A DNA stretch of 13,650 bases. It comes from Pseudomonadota bacterium. Lineage in GTDB: Bacteria > Pseudomonadota > Gammaproteobacteria > Burkholderiales > Ferrovaceae. The stretch spans positions 1 to 13,650 of the forward strand of contig JAJZEL010000058.1 of NCBI GenBank assembly GCA_021828575.1. The letters are read 5' to 3'. The position numbers and the translations under genes were made by a program. The notes beneath the pieces were generated by a model. It saw only the letters and a list, made by a program, of their open reading frames with translations. It was not told the DNA's origin and made no database searches. The first letter of the stretch is position 1. Every line of letters starts with the position of its first letter. This document shows, one piece after another, positions 6,702 through 13,650 of this stretch.

Positions 6702-8147
6702 ATGAATGAAGAATCACGACAATTGTTTTGTTCTGGGGTCGGGCATTTCTCCGCAAGGGACCTGGCTCAGGCAGAACAATGTTTTCGGGAACTGGTATTC
6801 CGTGAGCCCCTGCTCTGGGAAGGCTGGGCCAATTTGGGCTTTTCCCTTGAAGGCCAGAGGCGGTGGGAAGAAGCGGAATCCTGCTACCGCCAGGCTTGGG
6901 CACTCAATCCGGACAGTTTTCAGAATGGTTTGAACCTGGGTTCGGTACTCGCCAGACAGAAAAAACTGGGGGAAGCCGAAACGTTTTATCTCAAGGCACT
7001 GGCCTTGTCGCCATCGTCACCTGCCATATATTCCAATCTGGGAGCGCTGTATTCGGCGCAGGATCTCGTCCGTGAAGCGGAACGCTGCCTGAGGCTTGCC
7101 CTGGAATGTCAGCCTGATCATTCCGGTGCCCATTTCAATCTGAGCTACCTGTTGTTGAAACAGGGGCGATTCAGGGAAGGTTGGTCCCATTTCCATGTGG
7201 GACGAAGTCCATCCTTGAACCAGGTCTCGCTATCGTTTCCCCGGTGGAAGGGAGAATCCCTGGAAGGGCGGTCCATACTCGTATGTCATGAAGCGGGGTT
7301 GGGGGACATGATCCAGTTTTGCCGTTATGCTCCGTTACTGAGAGAGCGTGGTGCCATGCGAATCGGCCTGGCCTGTCATTTCTCCCTGAAGCGTTTGCTG
7401 TCTTCGCTTTCTGGGGTGGATGAGGTGCTGTCCCTGGACGAACCCATGGAAGCAGGCCATTGGGATTTCTGGATCCCACAACTCAGTTTGCCCATGCATT
7501 GGGATGCCTGCCTGGAAAACATGCTGGCACATATTCCTTATCTGTTTGCGGATCCTGAACAGGTCCGGTTGTGGGGCATGCGCATCAGGACAGAGAAAGG
7601 ATTGAAGGTGGGGCTGGTCTGGAAAGGCAATCCAGAATTTGAAAATGATGCCGATCGATCGTTGCCCTCTCTGCAGGTGCTGGCGCCTCTCTGGAAAATA
7701 ACAGGAGTTCATTTCTATAGTTTGCAGAAGGGAGATGGGGAACAGGAGGCGCTGAACGTTTCATCCAATCAGCCCCTGATGGCCCTGGGAAGCCAGCTAG
7801 AAGATTTTTCCCATACGGCAGCAGTTCTCAGGAATCTTGATCTTGTGATCGGTGTGGACACGGCCGTGATTCATCTGTCAGGTGCGCTGGGAGTGCCCAG
7901 CTGGGTGTTGCTGCCCGCCTACAAGGCAGATTGGCGCTGGTTGTCGGACAGGAACGACTCTCCCTGGTATCCGGGTGTCATGCGTTTATTCAGGCAACCT
8001 GTATCAGGCGCCTGGGAAGCTGTGGTTGATGAAGTGGGGGAAGCCCTTCGAGAAATGCTCAGTGAGCTGCCAGCAGCAGTTCAAAATCCTTGGCCGGAAC
8101 AGGACGGGAATACAGGAACCCCTGCGCATAGTCACAACCGAAACTGA
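6702..8147 (+). CDS. TPR protein with C-terminal glycosyltransferase-9-like domain
   Basis: This 481-residue protein has four to five tetratricopeptide repeats at about residues 8-165. Typical units are WANLGFSLEGQRRWEEAESC, LNLGSVLARQKKLGEAETFY and SNLGALYSAQDLVREAERCL. The C-terminal half (about 180-455) resembles the GT9/heptosyltransferase-like fold found in many TPR proteins: ILVCHEAGLGDMIQFCRYAP near 192-211 is a glycine-rich GDxIQ loop, VGLVWKGNP begins the second Rossmann part, and LDLVIGVDTAVIHLSGALG is the nucleotide-sugar-side motif. A transfer to a glycan or protein acceptor is plausible, but donor and acceptor are unknown. No signal peptide is seen, so it is probably cytoplasmic. 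The ATG at 6702 is the first possible start after an in-frame stop at 6690; no clear ribosome binding site precedes it. The last 89 bases overlap the convergent GGDEF-EAL gene. Confidence 0.85.
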   Translation: MNEESRQLFCSGVGHFSARDLAQAEQCFRELVFREPLLWEGWANLGFSLEGQRRWEEAESCYRQAWALNPDSFQNGLNLGSVLARQKKLGEAETFYLKALALSPSSPAIYSNLGALYSAQDLVREAERCLRLALECQPDHSGAHFNLSYLLLKQGRFREGWSHFHVGRSPSLNQVSLSFPRWKGESLEGRSILVCHEAGLGDMIQFCRYAPLLRERGAMRIGLACHFSLKRLLSSLSGVDEVLSLDEPMEAGHWDFWIPQLSLPMHWDACLENMLAHIPYLFADPEQVRLWGMRIRTEKGLKVGLVWKGNPEFENDADRSLPSLQVLAPLWKITGVHFYSLQKGDGEQEALNVSSNQPLMALGSQLEDFSHTAAVLRNLDLVIGVDTAVIHLSGALGVPSWVLLPAYKADWRWLSDRNDSPWYPGVMRLFRQPVSGAWEAVVDEVGEALREMLSELPAAVQNPWPEQDGNTGTPAHSHNRN

Positions 8148-10767
8148 CCAGCAGGTTCTGTTGCTCCAAAGTTTCCACACCTTCTGCAATGGTGCGTATG
8201 CCCAGCTTGTGAGCCATGACGATGATGGCTTCCACGAGAGCCTTGTCGCTGGCGCTTTCTGTCAGGTTTCTCACGAAGGAACGGTCAATCTTGAGGTAGT
8301 CAATGTCAAATTGCTTGAGATAAGAGAGGGCAGAAAAACCGGTACCAAAGTCGTCAATGGAGACTTCTATACCGCGGTTTCTGAACTCGAGAAGAGTCCT
8401 GTGAATCTTTTCCGATTCCTTGAGAAGAAGACCTTCAGTGATTTCCATGGTGATGCAGTTGTCGGGCAGGCCCGATACGCTCAGGATATCGCTCCAGTTG
8501 GAAGATTCCCGTTCAAATTCGATGGGTGAACGATTGACACTGACCTGGATGGTTCGTCCAAACCGAACATGCCAGTCGGCTACGATGGCCGTGGATTGGA
8601 CCAGAACCCAATCACCAATGCTGTGGATCATGCCAAACTCTTCGGCGAGGGGAATGAAGATGGCTGGGCTGATCGGGCCGCGTTCCGGATGAGTCCAACG
8701 CAACAGCGCTTCCATCTTGTCAATGTTTCCATTGGTCAGGTCGATGATGGGCTGATAATGAATTTCAAATTCGCGATGGGCGAGGGCAAACCGCAGGTCG
8801 TTGACGAGCTGCATTTTTTCTCGTGCTTCCAGCTGCATTGAAGGCGTAAAATAATTGCAGCGGTTTCGTCCCGAAGCTTTGGCGGCGTACATGGCCTGAT
8901 CAGCGTGCCGCATCAGCTCATCCATGTCACGAGCATCGTCAGGGTAAAGCGCAATGCCAATGCTGGCCGTGGCATAAGTCACCAGGTTGCTATCCCCCAG
9001 GTCATAGGGTTTCGAGAGACTCTTCAGGATATCCTGTGCAATGCGCTCCAACTGAACTTTATCCCCGAATTCTGGCACGATGAGGGTGAATTCGTCGCCA
9101 CCCATCCGGGCCACCGTGTCAGTTTCCCTGACGCATCCGTTGATGCGGCGTGCGGTTTCAATCAGCAGCGTATCCCCTTTGGCATGGCCCAGCGAATCGT
9201 TGATTTCCTTGAATCGATCCAGGTCGATGAAGAACAGGGCCAGAGATTTTTCGGTGCGATGGATTTTTCGGGTTTCCTGCACCAACCGATCCAGAAATAG
9301 TCTTCTGTTGGGCAATTCAGTGAGGTGGTCGATGTTGGCCTGTCGCCAGATGATTTCATCCGACTTTTTTCTCTGGGAAATGTCCGTGAACATGGCTACC
9401 CGATGATGGACATTGCCCTGGTCATCCAAAACGGTGTTGATGGTGAGCCACTTGGGATAAACTTCGCCATTCTTTCGGCGTTCCCATATTTCTCCCACCC
9501 ACTTGCCTGTGGTGTTCACTTCTTTCCACAGGGCCTGATAAAATCCCGAGTCGTGGCGGTCAGACTTGAAAATCAGAAAGGTCTTTCCTTTCACTTCTTT
9601 AAGAGAATAGCCTGTGATGATGGTGAAAGCAGGATTGACGGAAAGGATCAGATGGTCTGCATCAATGATCATCATCCCTTCATTGCTGTTTTCGTAAATG
9701 GAAGCTGCCATCTTGAGGGAATCTTCCGCCTTTCTCTTGCGCAACTCTCGATCAAAATTGTCTAGGGCAAAAGATACATCCTTGGACATTTCGTCCAGGA
9801 GGGCGATGGCTTCGGCATCGAAAGCATGTCCCTGATCGTGATACACCGACAGTACGGCATAGGGCTTCCCTTCACGGGTAATGGGAAATGCTGCGGCAGA
9901 TCGCCAGTTTTGGTCGGAAACCTGCGATGCCCATGGCTGTGTCAGTGTGGTACGAAAGTAGTCATTGATTACGTAATGCCTGTTTTCCCGGAAGGCAATG
10001 GCGATGGGCCCTTGTCCTTCAGGCAGATCAGGTGAAGAAGACACCACGATATCCGACAGGTAATCCAGTCCCTGTCCATACTGTGCTGCCGGGTGGAATA
10101 GTCCAGTAGATTCGCTGACTTGAGCAATCCAGGCCATGCGCATGCCGCCAAATTCCACGGCACATCGGCAGACCAAAGGAAAGAGCAGTTCTTCTTTTTC
10201 CATGCGGACAATCGCCTGATTGATTTCACTCAGGGATTTATATAATCGGGACAGGCGGGCTGCTTTTTGGGATTCACGAGAACTCTTCAGTGCAAAGTAA
10301 AGCATCAGCGATGAAAGCAGGGAAAAGATGGCAAACAGACTGGAAAAAAACTCCAATGCATGGTCTCTGGCCTGATACACATCATCCAGGCTGGTGGTCA
10401 GGGTGACGGTGGCTTCCCTTCTGTATGAATAGGTAATGGTTTTCTCAAGTGTCAGGAGATGGGCAGGAAAGGTGGAGTTCTGGACAAAGGCCAACTGGAA
10501 TCCGTTGGCAGAAACCAGCTTCAGGGTGACCAAGTGGCGGTCTGCACTGGCATGGCTGGAGAACAGAGTACTGACATCCTGATAGTTGCCCAGGCTCAAT
10601 TCCGTGGTGACCATGGCAGAAATCAGTTGCAATTGCAGATCGGCAGTTTGGCGTGATTGAACCAGATCCATCTCGAATTCGGAATCCAGTTCGCGCAGGG
10701 AAAATAGGGCCAGGAGCAGGAGAATGCCACCCAGTACTGGCCATGCGAAGCGTCCATGTCGGGTCAT
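8059..10767 (-). CDS. Membrane-anchored GAF-PAS-GGDEF-EAL c-di-GMP enzyme
   Basis: This 902-residue protein has a transmembrane helix at about 9-25, a short periplasmic part (about 26-138), a second helix (about 140-161), a GAF domain (about 180-340), a PAS domain (about 352-465), GGDEF (about 475-640) and EAL (about 655-895). GGDEF is intact at 556-560, and RETD at 547-550 is a product-inhibition I-site. The EAL domain keeps EAL (686-688), the Asn of SVNRSP, EITEG, DDFGTG (805-810), LKIDRS, AEGVET and the Gln of YAQGF, so both synthesis and hydrolysis of c-di-GMP look possible; the net direction cannot be read from sequence. Its ATG overlaps the stop of the PhnD-like gene by 4 nt (ATGA, 10764-10767), a sign of translational coupling. 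The binding protein may thus act on its periplasmic part. Confidence 0.93.
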   Translation of the reverse strand: MTRHGRFAWPVLGGILLLLALFSLRELDSEFEMDLVQSRQTADLQLQLISAMVTTELSLGNYQDVSTLFSSHASADRHLVTLKLVSANGFQLAFVQNSTFPAHLLTLEKTITYSYRREATVTLTTSLDDVYQARDHALEFFSSLFAIFSLLSSLMLYFALKSSRESQKAARLSRLYKSLSEINQAIVRMEKEELLFPLVCRCAVEFGGMRMAWIAQVSESTGLFHPAAQYGQGLDYLSDIVVSSSPDLPEGQGPIAIAFRENRHYVINDYFRTTLTQPWASQVSDQNWRSAAAFPITREGKPYAVLSVYHDQGHAFDAEAIALLDEMSKDVSFALDNFDRELRKRKAEDSLKMAASIYENSNEGMMIIDADHLILSVNPAFTIITGYSLKEVKGKTFLIFKSDRHDSGFYQALWKEVNTTGKWVGEIWERRKNGEVYPKWLTINTVLDDQGNVHHRVAMFTDISQRKKSDEIIWRQANIDHLTELPNRRLFLDRLVQETRKIHRTEKSLALFFIDLDRFKEINDSLGHAKGDTLLIETARRINGCVRETDTVARMGGDEFTLIVPEFGDKVQLERIAQDILKSLSKPYDLGDSNLVTYATASIGIALYPDDARDMDELMRHADQAMYAAKASGRNRCNYFTPSMQLEAREKMQLVNDLRFALAHREFEIHYQPIIDLTNGNIDKMEALLRWTHPERGPISPAIFIPLAEEFGMIHSIGDWVLVQSTAIVADWHVRFGRTIQVSVNRSPIEFERESSNWSDILSVSGLPDNCITMEITEGLLLKESEKIHRTLLEFRNRGIEVSIDDFGTGFSALSYLKQFDIDYLKIDRSFVRNLTESASDKALVEAIIVMAHKLGIRTIAEGVETLEQQNLLVSFGCDYAQGFLYSRPVPAKDFELLLAAH

Positions 10768-11642
10768 GGTGAAATGGGGACCTTGGCCGGGTTCATGTGT
10801 GCAGCTGATTCCATCAGGTGGCGCAGGGAATCGTAGTCACTGTCCCTGGCAGGTACCAGGGCCGTCATATGGGGATGAATGGCCGTCATGATGCGAGGGC
10901 CATCAGGGTCTTGGTTCAGCTTCAGGAGGGCTTGCCGGAGTTTTTGAACCAATTCCGGGGGCAAATGGTTGCTGGCCACCAGTACATGGTCAGCCACTTC
11001 GGGCAGGTCCGCCACTGCGCGCAAACCGCGGAGTTTGAAGGCTTCATAGACTTCGCTCTTTACGGCTCCTCCATCACAGTCACCGGACAGGATGCCCAGG
11101 GCAATGTTGTTATGCCCATCGAGGGTGTGATAACTGCCAAGTCGAGACAAGGGCACGCCGGCACGGGCCAGGGTAAGTTCCGGAAGGATATGGCTCATGG
11201 TGGAATTGGCATCACCAAAATAGAAGCACTTTCCCTGAAAATCACCCAGGGTCCTGATGGGGCTGTTCTGGCGAACGACGATTTCGCCCTTGAGCAACGG
11301 GTCATGATTGATGACCTGCCGTACCAGGAGAGGTCTTGGACCAAATTGCCGGGTCATGGTCACGTATGAGGCAGGGCCCATGTATGCCAGATCAATCAGA
11401 CCCGTGCCCAACGCGTTGATGTGCTCGGCATAGCTTCGGCCGACCCGCACTTCCACCTGACGTCCGGTGGCATGGGCAAGGTAACGGGCCAGAGGGGTGA
11501 AGCGGGCTACCAGTTCACCGGGGGAGAGATAGGGGTGAACACCCAGCACGAGGGGAGGCTCCTGCTCTCCTGCGATCGCCATGAGCGGTGCAGCGCATGA
11601 CCATAGACAGAGCAGAAAAAGAATCCTCGACAGGCGACGCAT
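10764..11642 (-). CDS. PhnD-like periplasmic substrate-binding protein (phosphate/phosphite/phosphonate family)
   Basis: This 292-residue protein opens with a Sec signal peptide (RR, then hydrophobic 6-22, probable cleavage near AIA-GEQ at 24/25). The mature part shows hallmarks of the PhnD/PtxB fold: LVLGVHPYLSP at the start, FTPLARYLAHATGRQVEVRV, a segment ALGTGLIDLAYMGPASYV (the family's ALxxGxIDLAxxGPxxY), and FGDANSTMSHILPELTLARAGV. In transporters these proteins bind oxyanions for an ABC importer, but no permease or ATPase gene is near. It sits between two GGDEF-EAL genes and is coupled to one by an ATGA overlap, so a sensory role is more likely. Ligand specificity cannot be assigned; related proteins also bind other anions. 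GGGGAG lies 5-6 bases before the ATG at 11642. Confidence 0.88.
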   Translation of the reverse strand: MRRLSRILFLLCLWSCAAPLMAIAGEQEPPLVLGVHPYLSPGELVARFTPLARYLAHATGRQVEVRVGRSYAEHINALGTGLIDLAYMGPASYVTMTRQFGPRPLLVRQVINHDPLLKGEIVVRQNSPIRTLGDFQGKCFYFGDANSTMSHILPELTLARAGVPLSRLGSYHTLDGHNNIALGILSGDCDGGAVKSEVYEAFKLRGLRAVADLPEVADHVLVASNHLPPELVQKLRQALLKLNQDPDGPRIMTAIHPHMTALVPARDSDYDSLRHLMESAAHMNPAKVPISP

Positions 11643-11717
11643 TCCATCTCCCCATAGAATGAAGCACTTGGTCGGGAAAAACCCAGCATGAAGGATACCC
11701 CAAGGCCACGATCGGTG

Positions 11718-13650
11718 TCATCCGGGTGAGTAGGCGCCTGCCTCCCGCCAGACATCCGGTACGCAGAACTGGGCTATCCATGTTGCCACAAGCTCAGGCG
11801 CCATGGGTCTGGCAATGCCATAGCCCTGCCCTGCTTCACAACCCAGTTCCAGCAGCAGGGCACCATGGGCCACTGTTTCAACGCCTTCGGCCACAAGGGA
11901 TTTATGGAAGGTGCGTGCCAGACCGATCACCCCTTTGACGATGGACAGATCATCGGCATCGTGCAGCATGTCAATGACGAACGATCGGTCGATTTTGATG
12001 GTGTCGGCGGGCAGTCTTCTGAGATAAGCCAGGGAAGCGTATCCGGTCCCGAAATCATCGATGGAAAATCGCAATCCGAGGGCCATGCAAGCTTCGATTT
12101 TCCGGATGACGGCATTCATGTCGCCAATGGCTGCAGTTTCCAGAATTTCAAGATTGACCCACTCGGGCCTGACAGGAAGATATTTTTTCAGGAGGTCGGA
12201 CATGAAATCAGGAAAGTCATCCTGCTGCAAATGGCGCGCCGGGAGATTGATACTGACTTCAAGAATCAGTCCTGCAGCCTGCCAGAGGCATAACTGGGCC
12301 ATGGCCGTCTCGATGACCCAGCGGGACAGGGTCACTTCGAATGTGCTGTTTTCCACCAGGGGAAGAAACTCGCTTGGCGGAAGCAGCCCGCGTTCAGGAT
12401 GCTGCCAGCGAATCAGGGCTTCCATACCGATGACTTTGCCCGAGCGCATGTGTACCTTGGGCTGGTAGTGCAGCAGGAATTCCTGACGCATTAGAGCCAT
12501 TTCAACATGGGACAGGTTTTCCGATCGGGTCTGCACAACCCGGTCGCTGATCGGATCGAAAAAATGCACCCGATTGCGGCCGGACTGTTTTGCCAGATAC
12601 ATGGCTTGATCGGCATGGCGCAACAGGTTTTCTCCATCGGCCTGGTCGTCCGGGTACAGGGTGACGCCTATGCTGGTGGAAATGAGAATTTCTCGGCCAT
12701 CCAGACTGAAGGGGAGGGCAATGGTTTCCATGATCCGGGACAGCATTTGCAGGCATTCCTGCTTGTCCGAGATATCAGCCAGGATCAGGGCAAACTCGTC
12801 CCCTCCGAGTCTGGCCACAGTGTCGCTGGATCGGGAAATGGCTTGCATGCGTTTGGCGACATTGATCAGAAGGAGATCGCCTACGGCGTGACCAAAAGTG
12901 TCATTGACGGGCTTGAATCCATCCAGATCCATGAAACAGACTGCCAGCTTGGTACCGTGGCGGTGGGCTACGGCCAGCGCCATTTCGAGCCGATCGTTGA
13001 ACAGTAAACGGTTGGGAATACCGGTCAGCGGGTCATGGTGTACGAGGATTTCCAGCTGACGCTGCTGGTTCCTCATTTCCGTCACATCATTGAGGATGAC
13101 AACGAAATAGTCCACCTTTCCCTGAGGATTCCTGACGGAACGGGCAGCCAGATGAGCCATCAGCACGCTGCCATCCTTTCGGATGAAACGCTTGTCCAGA
13201 ACAAATTCTTCAAGATCGCCCTGCAGCACGCGCTGAAACAATTCCATGTTATTCGTCAGGTCATCCTCATGGGTGATGTTCTCCCAGGTCATGGAAAGCA
13301 GTTCGGTCCGGGTGTACCCAGATATGTCGCACAGGGAATCGTTGACTTCAATCCAGCGCTTGTCAGGTCCGGTGGCTGCCATGCCTACCATGGAGCGTTC
13401 GAAGTACGCACGAAAATGACGTTCTCTCGCTATCAGGGCTTCTTCTGCCTCAACCCGGTGCCTGTTGCGGTCAAAGCTGTCCAAGGCAAAGGCAACGTCC
13501 CGGGCCATTTCATCCAGGAGGTTGGTCACCTCCTTGTCGAAGGCTTCGGGATGCTCGTGGTAAACACTCAATAGCGCATAAGGTTTTCCACCCCTCTGGA
13601 TAGGGAAGCTGCCACTGGAATTCCATCCATATCTTGCAGCACGCTCATGC
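11718..13650 (-). CDS. GAF-PAS-GGDEF-EAL c-di-GMP enzyme, N-terminus beyond window
   Basis: The frame stays open to the window edge, giving 643 visible residues. The start is off the window: codons upstream of the internal TTG at 13571 read FPIQRGGKPYALLSVYHEH, which aligns with FPITREGKPYAVLSVYHDQ in the downstream paralogue, so the GAF domain continues to the right. A PAS domain follows (about 13420-13070), then GGDEF (motif at 12806-12792, preceded by RSSD as an I-site) and EAL. The EAL domain keeps EALIRW, the Asn of SINLPA, LEILE, DDFGTG, IKIDRS, AEGVET and the Gln of AGQGY, so both activities look possible. The stop lies 75 bases before the PhnD-like gene on the same strand, consistent with a common operon. 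Membrane helices, if present, would be off the window. Confidence 0.92.
   Translation of the reverse strand, partial: HERAARYGWNSSGSFPIQRGGKPYALLSVYHEHPEAFDKEVTNLLDEMARDVAFALDSFDRNRHRVEAEEALIARERHFRAYFERSMVGMAATGPDKRWIEVNDSLCDISGYTRTELLSMTWENITHEDDLTNNMELFQRVLQGDLEEFVLDKRFIRKDGSVLMAHLAARSVRNPQGKVDYFVVILNDVTEMRNQQRQLEILVHHDPLTGIPNRLLFNDRLEMALAVAHRHGTKLAVCFMDLDGFKPVNDTFGHAVGDLLLINVAKRMQAISRSSDTVARLGGDEFALILADISDKQECLQMLSRIMETIALPFSLDGREILISTSIGVTLYPDDQADGENLLRHADQAMYLAKQSGRNRVHFFDPISDRVVQTRSENLSHVEMALMRQEFLLHYQPKVHMRSGKVIGMEALIRWQHPERGLLPPSEFLPLVENSTFEVTLSRWVIETAMAQLCLWQAAGLILEVSINLPARHLQQDDFPDFMSDLLKKYLPVRPEWVNLEILETAAIGDMNAVIRKIEACMALGLRFSIDDFGTGYASLAYLRRLPADTIKIDRSFVIDMLHDADDLSIVKGVIGLARTFHKSLVAEGVETVAHGALLLELGCEAGQGYGIARPMAPELVATWIAQFCVPDVWREAGAYSPG

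Noticed and set aside
6235..6903. A 222-codon minus-strand frame
   Set aside because: It runs into the TPR coding region in antisense, lacks a ribosome binding site and shows no domain features.

Overview
The window looks like chromosomal DNA of a Gram-negative, probably proteobacterial, organism of moderate GC content. The pointers are a Sec-exported periplasmic binding protein, inner-membrane c-di-GMP enzymes, an OxyR-like site in front of ahpC, and a TPR/GT9-like protein. The sequence alone does not fix genus or species.

Layout from left to right. Positions 1-127 are the terminal end of an IS3-family (IS407-like) insertion sequence whose transposase reads on the minus strand. It has inserted into a minus-strand GAF-domain gene (128-476) and supplies its new stop codon. 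Divergent from that remnant is a copper-homeostasis operon on the plus strand: copA (Cu+ P1B ATPase), copZ (copper chaperone) and a CsoR-family repressor. It is preceded by a perfect 10-5-10 palindrome (589-613) that covers the likely -10 box, as expected for a CsoR operator. A small two-helix membrane protein of unknown function (3541-3747) follows.

Convergent to these genes is the minus-strand ahpC-ahpF peroxide-detoxification operon (5972 to 3769). It has a good sigma70-type promoter, an OxyR-like site just upstream of the -35 box, and a strong hairpin between the two genes. About 600 bases without a convincing gene follow (6098-6701). Next is a plus-strand TPR/GT9-like protein (6702-8147), whose 3' end overlaps the next gene, on the opposite strand, by 89 bp.

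The right third is a minus-strand cluster, read from right to left: a large GAF-PAS-GGDEF-EAL protein (cut by the window edge), a PhnD-like periplasmic binding protein, and a second, membrane-anchored GAF-PAS-GGDEF-EAL protein. The last two overlap by 4 nt. No ABC permease or ATPase is seen, so the binding protein may be a sensory subunit that controls c-di-GMP turnover, comparable in layout to NspS-MbaA or ScrB-ScrC of Vibrio. This cluster is the most interesting unit in the window.
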